Origin: Pseudoalteromonas luteoviolacea
GTDB taxonomy: Bacteria; Pseudomonadota; Gammaproteobacteria; Enterobacterales; Alteromonadaceae
Reading direction: 5' to 3'
Assembly: GCF_001750165.1 (NCBI RefSeq)
Contig: NZ_CP015411.1
Location: forward strand, 3,066,001 to 3,130,000
DNA: 64,000 nucleotides
Both the position numbers and the translations under genes were made by a program. The notes beneath the pieces are model-generated. The model was not told where the DNA came from. It ran no database searches and worked only from the letters and a program-made list of their open reading frames with translations. Below, one piece after another: positions 1 through 8,562 of the stretch (position 1 is the first letter of the stretch; every line of letters starts with the position of its first letter).

Positions 1-2
1 CC

Positions 3-248
3 TTCAGTGCTCTGGACATTGATCCTGCTGTTTATGGAGTTGACCTAAACGCACTTAAAGGAGCAAGCCACAGTGAAACACTACAAAAACTTGAAGCAGC
101 TTCTCCGTTCGACAAGATTCATCATGTAGAAAGCCGTAGACACGATTACGAATTTAGTGCTTCTGACATGTCAAAGCTGGATTCTGAATTAAAAGGCAGA
201 CATGATATAGCCTATTTAATCCCTATTCTTCACAACCTATTACATTAA
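3..248 (+). CDS. C-terminal part of an unidentified protein
   Basis: An open frame runs from the window edge to a TAA at 246-248, about 81 codons, with no start inside the window. I do not recognise the family. The visible part is acidic and basic without membrane segments and ends HNLLH. It is on the + strand, opposite to the neighbouring cassettes, and is followed at once by a strong terminator. It is therefore probably an ordinary chromosomal gene marking the distal end of the integron array. Its function cannot be inferred from this fragment. Confidence 0.6.
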   Translation, partial: FSALDIDPAVYGVDLNALKGASHSETLQKLEAASPFDKIHHVESRRHDYEFSASDMSKLDSELKGRHDIAYLIPILHNLLH

Positions 249-256
249 AAATGATG

Positions 257-283
257 AAAAGAGCCCATCACTGGGCTCTTTTT
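257..283 (+). terminator. Rho-independent terminator
   Basis: An 11-bp perfect stem (257-267 with 272-282), a TCAC loop and a run of five T lie 9 bases after the upstream stop codon. The AT-rich stem base also gives an A-tract on the other strand, so it could stop transcription arriving from the cassette array on the minus strand. Confidence 0.9.
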
Positions 284-362
284 ACTCTCCAATATTACTT
301 TCCCCATCAGTACAAAGCTGCATCTTAGAGGAGCAGTCAGCACTTCATTGGTTTATTAGTAA

Positions 363-767
363 CTAGCCTTCTGATTTTAAGTTCGGCAACTTGTCTTTAA
401 CATAGTCATAAGCATCATCTGAAATTTCAGTGTCTAGAAATGATATATATTTCAAGTTTGGTAAAAGTGCTAACAACTTGAAACCGCTATCAGTTATGTT
501 GAAATCTTCAATCCAAAGTTCTTCTAGATTTTTAAACTGACTAATTATTTCCAATGATTTATCTGTAATGAAAGTTGAATCGAGATCTATACATCTCACA
601 TTGGATAAAAAAGGTAAATTTGAAATACCTTTGTCTGTGATTGGTGCATTTTCCAGAGAAAGTGAAACGACATTACTTGGTACTTTAGACAGTTCATTAT
701 CTTCTAGTTGCGTTGCGTCAAAATAGCCATCTTCTTTTTTAAGCTTAAATACCAAAACATCGCTCAT
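363..767 (-). CDS. Leucine-rich-repeat cassette protein
   Basis: 134 aa with no signal peptide. From residue 33 to the end it is built of about four leucine-rich repeats of roughly 24 residues, recognisable as L.NV..I.L..T.ITDKSL and L.NL..I.FLDTEISD. Such repeats normally form a curved protein-binding surface. An AGGGGAGT ribosome site precedes the ATG. This is the last (distal) cassette of the array. No clear attC lies between its stop and the terminator at 257-283, only a weak partial match around 320-355. Partner and function unknown. Confidence 0.7.
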   Translation of the reverse strand: MSDVLVFKLKKEDGYFDATQLEDNELSKVPSNVVSLSLENAPITDKGISNLPFLSNVRCIDLDSTFITDKSLEIISQFKNLEELWIEDFNITDSGFKLLALLPNLKYISFLDTEISDDAYDYVKDKLPNLKSEG

Positions 768-1356
768 TTTGATACTCCCCTTGAGTCTACATTTGATTAT
801 ACGTCCGCATACAAAACGGATAATGCTTAGATGCGACTAGCATTACTTTTGCTGAGCTTTGAAAGCTACTGATTTTCCTATGTTTAAGACATTTGTAATT
901 AATAAGGCATAAGCTCCAATGTATCAAGATTGACGATTAAACCAAAGCGTGAGCTTTTTATTTTAAGGCCAATATAGTTTGAAAAGTTTTTGTACATTGA
1001 ACGATGATACCAAGAAGTGTAAATACCCCATACTTAATATTAAAGCCTTCTTTTACAACAAAACAATCTGAAAAAAAACATCGGTGTATCTTTGATTTTT
1101 AATGTGCTTGTGACTTTGTCAAAACGTGCCCAACAGTATTAGCTAGGCAAACCAACTATTTACTTTCAGGTTGAATAACAGCGCCTTGGTGGGCTTAAGC
1201 AACATGCGATAACACTAACAGATATAGTACAAATTTCGCTCCCCCTCCGTAAGCTTCTCTCCCAAACAAGAGAGTCAAAAGAGTTAGCTAACATCGCGAA
1301 GCAGGCGCGCGCACCAATCGTTTTCGGTCTTATGCTCAATAGCTTCGTAATACGCA
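768..1356. other. Gene-poor eroded array segment
   Basis: No convincing gene. On the minus strand there are short open frames (for example a 32-codon frame ending about 918 and another interrupted near the A/T homopolymer at 1072-1079) that may be remains of one or two decayed cassettes. Stretches resembling attC halves occur near 797-880 and 1280-1350, but neither is complete. The 63-codon minus frame at 1166-1357 has low-complexity composition and no ribosome site, so I do not call it. Confidence 0.4.
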
Positions 1357-1815
1357 TTAATCTAACAAAGCTAATGAATTTAAATTGAAAGAGTATACAA
1401 GAAACGAGTCCTCAACCACTTTCAACGTTATTGTTAACGTTGCGTCACCTTTTTCATATTTAGCGGGGACAGTGTAAGACACAAAAGTGCCAGACTCACC
1501 TCCGGCCATTGCTTTCTTAGACACACTTTTAAATTGATATTCACCTAGCTCAATTAAATTGCCCATATTAGATAGACCTTTGACAATTTTTTGAAGATCT
1601 TCATCTGATACGCCGTCTAACGTTGTTTTAACAAGATAGCCTTTCATTGTTTCGACTTGCCAGCTTGAAATATCCCTTATGGCAACATCCATATATGGAA
1701 TGGCTGTTTTTTCATATTCTGATGATTTATATACTGTCCACCCCCCTATAACAGTAAAAAAAACCACAAAAACTAACAATATGGCACCTAAGCCTTTTAA
1801 TATTTTCTTAAACAT
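1357..1815 (-). CDS. Membrane-anchored hypothetical cassette protein
   Basis: 152 aa. Residues 7-27 form one transmembrane or uncleaved signal segment (GLGAILLVFVVFFTVIGGW), followed by a soluble domain rich in beta-strand patterns near the C-terminus (ATLTITLKVVEDSFLVYSF). GAGAG precedes the ATG. The topology suggests an inner-membrane anchor with a periplasmic domain. No family recognised. It is preceded by a good attC at 1833-1929. Confidence 0.65.
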   Translation of the reverse strand: MFKKILKGLGAILLVFVVFFTVIGGWTVYKSSEYEKTAIPYMDVAIRDISSWQVETMKGYLVKTTLDGVSDEDLQKIVKGLSNMGNLIELGEYQFKSVSKKAMAGGESGTFVSYTVPAKYEKGDATLTITLKVVEDSFLVYSFNLNSLALLD

Positions 1816-1832
1816 ACACTCTCAAACACGTA

Positions 1833-1929
1833 TAACGCCCAATAATGAGCAAAGTTATGTTGGCTAAAGTTAACGAAGAAAAGAATGCAAAACAAGCATT
1901 TTGCGACCCGAAGTTAAACCGTTTGTTAA
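1833..1929 (-). repeat. attC site
   Basis: Begins TAACGCCC and ends GTTTGTTAA. It contains the GTTGGCTAAAG inner motif and a GCATTTTGCGACCCG arm. The TAAC...GTTA ends are the simple sites recognised by IntI, and the palindromic arms would form the folded strand. Moderately diverged. Confidence 0.75.
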
Positions 1930-1934
1930 CAGCT

Positions 1935-2315
1935 TCAATCCCACCAATTGAATAAAGCCTCACCTAAGCTCTTTGGCTTCCAATATGCAATATCACTAGA
2001 GGACATATATGGATATTTTACAAAGGCTTCAATTAAACTGCTTTGCTTATGTGTAGTAATACCGAAATGAACTTTTAAGATTTTTGAAGCATGTTCGTTG
2101 TCTACAAAATGTAATTTATAAGATAAAAACTCAGAATAATTACAAAATGCCCACTCTCCGTGAATTGAACAAATTATGCAGACTTCTTCCTCAGCCCTTT
2201 TCATCAAAGCTAAATGAAAGTTTGGGGTTACATTGCTCCCCTTTAGCTCTTTAACATCCAGATTTAAAGATGAGCTAAGGTAGTAAATAATCCTTTTAAA
2301 TTCTTGAAAATTCAT
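1935..2315 (-). CDS. Hypothetical cassette protein
   Basis: 126 aa, soluble, without signal or membrane segment. It contains a central hydrophobic stretch (EEVCIICSIHGEWAF) and a conserved-looking aromatic C-terminus (ALFNWWD). Flanked on both sides by attC sites 6 and 14 bases away, so it is a complete single-gene cassette. I do not recognise a family. Confidence 0.65.
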   Translation of the reverse strand: MNFQEFKRIIYYLSSSLNLDVKELKGSNVTPNFHLALMKRAEEEVCIICSIHGEWAFCNYSEFLSYKLHFVDNEHASKILKVHFGITTHKQSSLIEAFVKYPYMSSSDIAYWKPKSLGEALFNWWD

Positions 2316-2328
2316 ATACTTTGAATGC

Positions 2329-2422
2329 TAACTCCGCAATTAAACGGCTAAAACCAGTTGAGTAAAATTGTGTTAGGCACAAGCAAAGCCAACTGTTTTG
2401 GTCCGCGTATATGGCTTGTTAT
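2329..2422 (-). repeat. attC site
   Basis: TAACTCCGCAATTAAACGGC start with GGCTTGTTAT end. The inner stem GTTGAGT...AAGCCAACTG is partly mismatched. The end overlaps the stop region of the 2419-2949 gene. Confidence 0.7.
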
Positions 2423-2949
2423 ATGATGTTTTCAGAGCAAGTTAAATACATTTTCGTGCTCAAAGACAACTGCTCGTAATTATACTCGACAGTAAAACTC
2501 TCACCAGATGCTGACTTTAACTCAACATCAAAGCTAATCCCCTTCTCTGCTCCCGCAAGGATATCAAATACTCTGTTACTCATTAAATAGAAATACTGAA
2601 CGCCTTCAATTTGTACTTTATTTAATTTTCCCCCATTGACATAAAGCTCCAGAGGATAATCAACTTGACCAAATGAATGGTTATAAGCTCCGTGAATTAT
2701 AAAACCTAAGATATGGTGACCTTTTTGAAAACCATAGCTTTTTTGCAATTCAGAAAGCACGTACCTTTTCCCCTTCAAGGAGAAGTTAGCAGCAATACTT
2801 AAATTTAGCTCAGGGGATACTTCAATACTCGAAGTTTGCCACATTACACAAGCAGAACTTTTAAATTCAGGCTTCCAATACCCTCCATGTGGTAGGGCCA
2901 CACTGCCAAAGCTAAACAGGATTAATACTAGATAAAAAAGTTTGGACAT
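2419..2949 (-). CDS. Secreted hypothetical cassette protein
   Basis: 176 aa. A clear signal peptide (hydrophobic LFYLVLILFSFGSVALP, residues 4-20) leads into a beta-rich domain with two cysteines (C34, C172) that may pair in the periplasm. No catalytic motif or known family. Complete cassette between two attC sites. A small periplasmic protein of unknown role is all the sequence supports. Confidence 0.65.
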   Translation of the reverse strand: MSKLFYLVLILFSFGSVALPHGGYWKPEFKSSACVMWQTSSIEVSPELNLSIAANFSLKGKRYVLSELQKSYGFQKGHHILGFIIHGAYNHSFGQVDYPLELYVNGGKLNKVQIEGVQYFYLMSNRVFDILAGAEKGISFDVELKSASGESFTVEYNYEQLSLSTKMYLTCSENII

Positions 2950-2961
2950 AAATACATATCA

Positions 2962-2996
2962 TAACTGTTGTGTCTATTGATTTAGACGTTTGTTAA
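2962..2996 (-). repeat. Truncated attC
   Basis: Only 35 bp between TAACTGTTG and GTTTGTTAA, with a short GTCT/AGAC pairing. The inner stems of a normal site are lost, so it is probably inactive. Confidence 0.4.
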
Positions 2997-2997
2997 A

Positions 2998-3273
2998 TTA
3001 CACTAGCCCAATTCCTAGACCCAGTATCATAATCACAAAATATAAAGGCCCATGATTAAACCGATTTAATAACCAGAAGTATAAGAATGACAGAGCAAAA
3101 GAAATACCTACAGTTACAGCTATGTATGTTAAAGCAGCTCCACTCATAAAACCAAAAATTAGGGCAACAGAAGAGTAAATGCCTGCACATAGTATTGGTT
3201 TTTCAGTGATAGCTAAAACTCTTAGCAAAGCGATTAATAATATTATTTTTATAATCAAAACGTGTCCTATCAT
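2998..3273 (-). CDS. Small integral membrane cassette protein
   Basis: 91 aa, almost entirely hydrophobic: about three transmembrane segments (residues 5-20, 28-60 as one or two, 70-91) joined by short loops. No motif recognised. The start ATG lies directly against the upstream attC (TTTAACGCC), and there is no obvious ribosome site. Expression may depend on a neighbour. Confidence 0.55.
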   Translation of the reverse strand: MIGHVLIIKIILLIALLRVLAITEKPILCAGIYSSVALIFGFMSGAALTYIAVTVGISFALSFLYFWLLNRFNHGPLYFVIMILGLGIGLV

Positions 3274-3274
3274 T

Positions 3275-3480
3275 TAACGCCGTATTAAAGCGTGTACAAC
3301 GCGACCACAAGCCACAACTATACCACCGAAGGCACTAAACTCAACGACAGAATGAAAAATACAAAGCCTTAAAAATCGCGCATAATTATTTCCTTAGGAT
3401 TATAACGCCTTGTTAAATCGAGAAAATCTGTTAGCTAAATTAGCGGCGAAGGAGCAAAATCCAACAGCTTGATGCTAAAG
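3275..3480 (-). repeat. Two degenerate or fused attC sites
   Basis: TAACGCCGTATTAAAGC at 3275 opens one site whose far end seems to be the CGCCTTGTTAAA at about 3408. A second opening TAACGCC at 3404, with TGTTAGCTAAATTAGCGGCGAAGGAGC, lacks its closing end. This looks like partial deletion between adjacent sites. Confidence 0.5.
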
Positions 3481-3505
3481 TCATTTCAAAATTAACTTTG
3501 TACAT

Positions 3506-3735
3506 TTATTCTGCATTGCAACCATATCTTCTTACGGGGATCCTTTCTTTTATACACCATGTTGGACCATCCAACAAACCAAAGTCATGAGCACCTTTAT
3601 CAACTAACTGTTTTGGATAGTTTGTAATGACATTGATATAAATTTTGGGAAAAAGCAGCCCTGCTTTATTCTCAATTTCATCAATATCAGAACAGTTTTT
3701 GATATTACCCTGAATAAATAACTCCCCACTTAAAC
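3506..3735 (-). pseudogene. Remnant of a cassette gene (C-terminal about 70 codons)
   Basis: A minus-strand frame ending at 3506-3508 stays open for about 70 codons. Its protein-like sequence includes LLFPKIYINVITNYPKQLV and GLLDGPTWCIKERIP, but it has no credible start codon or ribosome site. Its 5' end runs into the next attC. It probably lost its N-terminal part when neighbouring cassettes were deleted. Family unknown. Confidence 0.45.
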
Positions 3736-3815
3736 AGAGAGTAGGCTTTGGCTAAAATAAGTATAAAATCGAAGCCAACAAACTGTTACGGCTCAGATTT
3801 TAAAGCTTTGTTATA
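3730..3815 (-). repeat. attC site, degenerate
   Basis: ACTTAAACAGAGAGTAGGC start, inner GGCTTTGGCTAAAAT / GAAGCCAAC pair, GCTTTGTTATAT end. The beta-lactamase-like gene reads into it, ending inside the site. Confidence 0.55.
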
Positions 3816-4913
3816 TGCCCTTAAATGGTCAAAAACTTTATCTGAAAGAGTTTCTAACTTTGATTGGGTATTTCCAGCGGCTATATTTGTTACAATAAAA
3901 ATACCAATACTTTTCTTCGGATAAATTACCAACCAGCTAGATGTCCCCATTGAACCACCACTTTGATATAGCATTCGATCATTTGAATCATATTTGTATG
4001 TGTTCCAATAAAATGCCTTGCCGTGACCAGTCCAGCTCTCATCCAGAAGTTGATGAGAAATAGCCACCTCAGGCTCTAAGGATAATTGATGTCGCATATA
4101 ACGCGTAACAGACTCAACGTTTGAAGTTAACCCTCCACCAGCAAACCAATACGCACTAGCCAAGGGCATTTGATTACCATTTCCATCTGACCCTATTGTA
4201 ACTTCACTTAACTCGAAGTTTGTGCGTCTAAATTTAGTACCAAACTCCCCAGACTTACTCATGATCATGTCAGAAACCAGTAATTCAAAAGGCTTTTGGT
4301 ACACTGATTCCAGAATATATCCTGCTAAATTAGTACCAACACTTGAATATAAATACGTCTCACCAGGTGTAGAATTAAGGGTCACTTTTTTAAGATCATC
4401 AAAGTAGTCATCTCTAGTATATTGGGAAATTTTTTCAAAGTATGTGCCTTGCTCAATATCTTCGCGACTATAAGCAAAATCTCTTGGCAGCCCGCTTGTA
4501 TGAGACAAAAGATGTCGTAAAGTTATATACTGGCTAGACAGCTCCAAGTTTTGATATTCGTAATTATCTAGGTAACGACGGACATCTTTATCAAGTTCAA
4601 CTTTCCCGTCGAGAATAGCTTTAGCGACAACTAGCCCTGTATAAGTTTTGGTTAAAGAGCCAATCTCGTATATTGTATGATTGTTAGGCGAATCGCCATT
4701 CCTTAACGTCCCTAAATGGTATTGGTAAGTATTTTCTGAGTCTACAATAGACACTGAGATTACTTGCCCAACATTTCCATCAATAAACTCTTTAAGCTCA
4801 GCTTTCGTGTTCGATTCAAAATTACTTGCATCGTGGCTTTTACAAGAAGCCAACACTGTTGTAATTGAAATAATCAATATCAATGATATAGTTTGACTAA
4901 TTAATCGAATCAT
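3786..4913 (-). CDS. Serine beta-lactamase-like hydrolase lipoprotein (class C / penicillin-binding fold)
   Basis: I place the start at the ATG at 4913 because AAAAGGAAAG lies just before it; a longer frame begins at 4937 without a ribosome site. Numbering below is from the 4937 start. A signal peptide ends in the lipobox LASC (C32), so the protein is lipid-anchored. The serine-hydrolase motifs of the family are present: SLTK at 94-97 (nucleophile Ser and Lys), YSS at 197-199 in the YxN position, and GGSMGTSSW near the C-terminus in the KTG region. HLLSHTSGLP is also typical. The family includes AmpC-like beta-lactamases, esterases and peptidases, and the sequence alone does not say which. 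The YSS and SGG variants make an esterase or peptidase likelier than a classical beta-lactamase. An unusually large cassette. Confidence 0.85.
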   Translation of the reverse strand: MIRLISQTISLILIISITTVLASCKSHDASNFESNTKAELKEFIDGNVGQVISVSIVDSENTYQYHLGTLRNGDSPNNHTIYEIGSLTKTYTGLVVAKAILDGKVELDKDVRRYLDNYEYQNLELSSQYITLRHLLSHTSGLPRDFAYSREDIEQGTYFEKISQYTRDDYFDDLKKVTLNSTPGETYLYSSVGTNLAGYILESVYQKPFELLVSDMIMSKSGEFGTKFRRTNFELSEVTIGSDGNGNQMPLASAYWFAGGGLTSNVESVTRYMRHQLSLEPEVAISHQLLDESWTGHGKAFYWNTYKYDSNDRMLYQSGGSMGTSSWLVIYPKKSIGIFIVTNIAAGNTQSKLETLSDKVFDHLRAYNKALKSEP

Positions 4914-5004
4914 TACTTTCCTTTTAAAATCATTCAAATTACCGTTTAGACGATAAAAGTAATTAAAAGGTTTAAATGCGAAATCAATCTAGACACTAAA
5001 CACT

Positions 5005-5069
5005 TCGCTTACCCTACGCAAATAGCAGTTTAAAATTGGCGAAAAACGAGCGAAGAAAGCGTTGTTATA
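5005..5069 (-). repeat. attC site, strongly diverged
   Basis: CGCTTACCCTACGCAAATAG start, GCAGTTTAAAATTGGCGAAAAACGAGCG core, AGCGTTGTTATAT end. One arm is missing. Confidence 0.4.
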
Positions 5070-5075
5070 TGTATT

Positions 5076-5393
5076 TTAAGCTGAACACTCTCTCATGATA
5101 TTCCCCATGAATACTTTCGATTCATTGAAGGATTTAGGGGTAAAAACTTCATGAGCGTCATTTGTTTTGGTGCCATCAATCGTTAACTTATAGTAAATAA
5201 TTTCCTCAGCTGCTTTTTCAACTTCAACAGATAGCTGATAATTTGTTGATGCTCTATACTCTTCAAACTTTTCAAAGAAACAACTTTCAGAGACAGGCTC
5301 ATCAAGCTTCTTGCCATAACCTACTAATTTAATAGGATGAAAGCCACAAGCAGTCAAAAAGGACAAAAGTAAGATTATAATTAGTATTTTCAT
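5076..5393 (-). CDS. Small lipoprotein
   Basis: 105 aa. Hydrophobic leader (ILIIILLLSFL) and lipobox LTAC give a lipidated Cys16. The mature part has two further cysteines (CFF near residue 38 and REC at the end). AGGTAAT ribosome site before the ATG. No family recognised. Cassette context. Confidence 0.7.
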   Translation of the reverse strand: MKILIIILLLSFLTACGFHPIKLVGYGKKLDEPVSESCFFEKFEEYRASTNYQLSVEVEKAAEEIIYYKLTIDGTKTNDAHEVFTPKSFNESKVFMGNIMRECSA

Positions 5394-5407
5394 ATTACCT
5401 CAAAAAA

Positions 5408-5497
5408 TAGCGCTTCAATAAACAGAGAAAAGTAGTAGCTTAAAATTGTAAGGAACAAAAGCTGGCTATTTACACAGTTTTAATTTCCTTCGTTATA
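5408..5497 (-). repeat. attC site, diverged
   Basis: TAGCGCTTCAATAAACAGAG start, GTAGTAGCTTAAAATTG and GGAACAAAAGCTGGC inner parts, CCTTCGTTATAT end. 5498-5657 downstream holds nothing I can identify. Confidence 0.5.
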
Positions 5498-5657
5498 TTT
5501 CACTTTCAGAAAACTTTTCTATCTATAGCTTTAAAACTCAATCGAGTTTAACTAACTCGATATATGGTACATGGTTTACTAAACCTGACTGCACTACTCC
5601 ACCACTCAACGCTAGTATGCATGCTATAGTTGAACCTCACGATAGAACATTTAACCT

Positions 5658-5867
5658 TTAGTTAACTGAGCTATGAATAACTGGAAGACCAAAACGAGTA
5701 TTAACAAATATTATTGCGATAAGTGAAACTTGCCCCATGAACGACTTCCAGTCTTCATGAACGATACTCAAGATTCGTGTTATATCTTTCGCATTTAAAG
5801 AGTGGTAAGGCCCTTTATTTAGTTTCGCTACAACTATTTTCACTATACCCTTCAAGAAATATAACAC
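5658..5867 (-). CDS. Possible small cassette protein
   Basis: Up to 69 codons from a GTG at 5867; a GTG at 5843, closely preceded by AAGGG, may be the better start and gives 61 aa. It contains one hydrophobic segment (MGQVSLIAIIFVNTRFG). It is the first possible gene beside attI relic 1, the position where the newest cassette of that array segment would sit. No family recognised. It could be spurious. Confidence 0.3.
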   Translation of the reverse strand: MLYFLKGIVKIVVAKLNKGPYHSLNAKDITRILSIVHEDWKSFMGQVSLIAIIFVNTRFGLPVIHSSVN

Positions 5868-5980
5868 TTTTATTTACGATAAATATGACAAAACACCATT
5901 CAGATAGGTTCTACACTCCCCTTAACCATAACAACAAGCTAATCAGGTGTAACCAAATTAGAAATGATTAAATTGCGTCA
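5862..5980 (-). repeat. attI/intI-promoter relic 1
   Basis: The order of blocks matches the live site at 43,083: TAACA.TTTTATTTACGATAAAT, then TTCAGATAGG, CCCTTAACCATAACAACAAG, GGTGTAACCAAATTAGAAATG and TTGCGTCA. It is the most distant relic and has no intI coding remains. To its right comes unidentified sequence. Confidence 0.65.
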
Positions 5981-6262
5981 AAGGGGAACCTATTGGTCAG
6001 ACACTTTAAAAGGCATCATAGCCGGAAATATAAGGTTCAATATGTTTTTGCGATCGAGCTAGAAAATTTTGACATCATGGCGCAATAAACTGATGTATGC
6101 CCCGTGTGTTTTGATTGACGCCAAACACTCAACGAGTTATCTTTTAAAAATACCTCTGAGTACCGAACGTTAAGGATAGTAAAAGCGAAGAGAGCCAGAG
6201 CTAAAAGTTGAGCCGTGATTGAATAAAACAATAACGGTATTTCTGATTTTTTAGTTTTGGAA
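5981..6262. other. Unassigned spacer
   Basis: Contains GGTCAGACACTTTAAAA at about 5995, a weak match to one RAYT/REPIN end. No gene or attC is evident. Confidence 0.35.
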
Positions 6263-7273
6263 GGCCTTGTTTCCTAAATAATTGAACTTCTGACCTTTTG
6301 CGTGATCAGATCAAAAAAACATAACGCAACTCGACCCACCATGACAAAGAAAATTAAGAACTGGTCTGCCTATAACCGAGCGTTGATACAGCGTGGTAAT
6401 ATTGCTATTTGGCTCAGCGACGACGCTATTCAGCAATGGCAAACCACAGAAAAACACGGTGGGCGTGGTCGTTCAAATAAATATACTGACTTTGCAATTG
6501 AAACTTGCCTGACACTCCGGTCTGTCTTTAATTTGCCACTTCGAGCACTTGAAGGGTTCGTTAATTCACTCCTCAATTTAATGGATGTACCTATTTATTC
6601 CCCTGGTTACAGCTGTTTGTGCAAGCGAGGAAAGACACTAGATGTTCAATATCGAACCAAGCCAACCACGCAGGGATTTATTGATATTGTTGTCGATAGC
6701 ACCGGCCTAAAAGTTTATGGTAACGGCGAATGGCATACCCGAAAACACCGAGCCAACAAGCGTCGAACTTGGCGTAAGTTGCATTTAGCGATAGATGCAG
6801 CCAGTCATGACATTGTCAGTGCAGAGCTATCAATGGTGAATGTATCGGATGGTGAAGTGTTAGGTGATTTACTACAGCCACTACGGCGAAATGTTGACAG
6901 AGTCACCGGTGATGGTGCTTATGATACGCGTGATTGCTACGATGAAATTGCAGCCAAAGGTGCCGTAGCTCGGATCCCCCCAAGGGAAAATGCCCAATAT
7001 TGGGAGAAAGGTCATCCGAGAAACAGCGCCATAATATTAATATATCAATTTGGTTTAAAACACTGGAAGGAAAAGTCGGGTTATCATGAGCGTTCGCTGG
7101 CTGAAACGGGCGTTTATCGTTTTAAACAGCTTACGGGTGACCAATTAACAAGCCGTACCTTCAACAGCCAACACACAGAAGTAATGATTAAAGCCAAGGT
7201 GATCAACACGATGAACAGGCTAGGTATGCCTGAATATCAGTAAAAATGACAAGACAGTTAGGAAGAGCATAGC
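6263..7273 (+). mobile_element. IS5-family (IS903-like) element, copy 1, right end missing
   Basis: The left terminus GGCCTTGTTTCCTAAATA is identical to copy 2. At the right, identity to copy 2 stops after GGAAGAGCATA, so the final 15-17 bp including the inverted repeat are gone and no target duplication is visible. The transposase is intact but this copy probably cannot move itself. Confidence 0.85.
6341..7243 (+). CDS. IS5-family transposase, intact
   Basis: 300 aa from the ATG in ACCATGACAAAG, which is shared with copy 2; an in-frame upstream ATG at 6302 is less likely. DDE-type features: IVVDSTGLKVYG carries the first Asp (IVVDST), VTGDGAYDTR the second, and YHERSLAETGVYRFK the Glu within the Y-R-E region typical of IS5/IS4 transposases. 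Full length and uninterrupted. It could supply transposase in trans to copy 2, whose ends are intact. Confidence 0.9.
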   Translation: MTKKIKNWSAYNRALIQRGNIAIWLSDDAIQQWQTTEKHGGRGRSNKYTDFAIETCLTLRSVFNLPLRALEGFVNSLLNLMDVPIYSPGYSCLCKRGKTLDVQYRTKPTTQGFIDIVVDSTGLKVYGNGEWHTRKHRANKRRTWRKLHLAIDAASHDIVSAELSMVNVSDGEVLGDLLQPLRRNVDRVTGDGAYDTRDCYDEIAAKGAVARIPPRENAQYWEKGHPRNSAIILIYQFGLKHWKEKSGYHERSLAETGVYRFKQLTGDQLTSRTFNSQHTEVMIKAKVINTMNRLGMPEYQ

Positions 7274-7317
7274 TAGAAGCACTTTCAATTGATTATACTC
7301 CGGCTCAACTAGAGCCA

Positions 7318-7414
7318 TAACAATACCCTGTTCGTGGGCAAAATATATTGGCTAAAACTTGTAAGATGCGAGCAAAACCAACTGTTTTTTATCCGAGTTT
7401 ACGATTTTATTATG
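7318..7414 (-). repeat. attC site
   Basis: TAACAATACCCTGTTCGTGGGC start, ATTGGCTAAAACTTGTAAG and AAAACCAACTG inner stem, TTTATTATG end (normally TTTGTTATG). Confidence 0.6.
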
Positions 7415-7440
7415 TTGAAGCTAACATAACCATTAATTTT

Positions 7441-7788
7441 TTAAATCGGTAAGCGAAATACAAAACTTAATTCCTGAGACTTAGAGTCACATGCTATATG
7501 ACTAGGCTTATTAGAAATCAATTTATACTGTGTTTTTAAAATCATTTCTTCAATGACACTTAGAGGAATATCTTCAGGGTAAACTTCAACTACCTTAAGG
7601 TTACTTACTTTAAAATGCACTATATCAGCTTGAAAAGTTACATACCCATTTCGTTCTGAAGAAGAATATGACTTGTCAAAAACTGGTTTTGCTTGCTTCA
7701 CAACATAAACATTCACATCTTCACTACATGGCCTGCAGGCAAATGAAAACGAACTAAAAAATATAAAAAACACTAATATTGTTCTCAA
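7441..7788 (-). CDS. Secreted hypothetical cassette protein
   Basis: 115 aa from a TTG start preceded by GAAGGTGAAAG. A signal peptide (ILVFFIFFSSFSFAC) is followed by CRPC within the first 21 residues, so it may be a lipoprotein or carry a disulfide. A third cysteine lies near residue 101. The mature part is short and beta-rich. No family recognised. Confidence 0.6.
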   Translation of the reverse strand: MRTILVFFIFFSSFSFACRPCSEDVNVYVVKQAKPVFDKSYSSSERNGYVTFQADIVHFKVSNLKVVEVYPEDIPLSVIEEMILKTQYKLISNKPSHIACDSKSQELSFVFRLPI

Positions 7789-7802
7789 CTTTCACCTTCA
7801 AT

Positions 7803-7897
7803 ATAACAATTTAATTAATGAGTAAAACTTGATTGGGTAAACAAGCGACAAAGTAGTGCAAGCTAAGTATTTTGTGTCCTTTTGAGTAACTTGTAAA
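7803..7897 (-). repeat. attC site, diverged
   Basis: TAACAATTTAATTAATGAG start, GGGTAAACAAGCGACAAAGTAG core, TTTTGAGTAACTTGTAAAG end. The inner stem is mismatched. Confidence 0.5.
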
Positions 7898-7924
7898 GGT
7901 TACATGTATTCTGAGCCCTGTCCT

Positions 7925-8320
7925 TTACTTTATATTTGAAAATTGACCTTTAACAGCAAACAAAATACCAGGTAAACCAAATGCAAAAAAGAATAATATT
8001 GAGTTTAACATTGAAGGTTCAGAGCGCTTACCCAAAATAAAGTCTCCGTTTCCTAATTGCCCAAAGAAATACCAAATAGACAATCCGAAAACGATTAAGC
8101 CAACTAAACGACCCAAATAATTTCGTACTTTTCCTGATGTAACACACATCACAAATATAATTAAGCAAAATACGCCAAACAAATATATGCCGATTGGATT
8201 GCTCAGATCAGGGGCTATTAATATCATCACAACACCGAAAAGCCCTGAAATAGCTCCAAGTAGTATTCTAGAGATAGGACTTAACCCCTTATTTAGAACG
8301 TGTTGACCAGACCTGTACAT
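7925..8320 (-). CDS. Four-helix membrane cassette protein
   Basis: 131 aa with about four transmembrane helices (residues 18-38, 44-64, 68-90, 104-125). AGGGGAGT before the ATG is a strong ribosome site. It lies directly next to attI relic 2, as the first cassette of that segment. No family recognised. Confidence 0.65.
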   Translation of the reverse strand: MYRSGQHVLNKGLSPISRILLGAISGLFGVVMILIAPDLSNPIGIYLFGVFCLIIFVMCVTSGKVRNYLGRLVGLIVFGLSIWYFFGQLGNGDFILGKRSEPSMLNSILFFFAFGLPGILFAVKGQFSNIK

Positions 8321-8330
8321 ACTCCCCTTG

Positions 8331-8455
8331 TAACCTTAGAATTTTTTAGATACGACAAATACCGTATAACTACAGCTGCACTCTATTACCCTAACTATAA
8401 CAATAAATTTAGCATTCGTAACCATATTGGAATCTATTAAAGTACATCGACTGTC
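8331..8455 (-). repeat. attI/intI-promoter relic 2
   Basis: TAACCTTAGAATTTTTTAGATACGAC..., ATACCGTATAACTACAGC, TTACCCTAACTATAACAATAA and TTAAAGTACATCGACTGTCG follow the order of the live attI region with many substitutions. No intI codons are recognisable on its right side. 8456-8562 holds nothing else identifiable, apart from a partial REPIN-like GTGCCTGTACTATTTAG near 8487. Confidence 0.6.
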
Positions 8456-8562
8456 GCCCCAAAAAACTCTGTGAACAATAGATTTGTGCCTGTACTATTT
8501 AGTTTTATCGAAGTGAAAAAACATAAAGCGACATAATAAATTTTGTAAGATTATTCAATTTT

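Noticed and set aside
1166..1357. 63-aa ORF rich in arginine and serine
   Set aside because: No ribosome site, unnatural composition, and overlap with attC-like debris.
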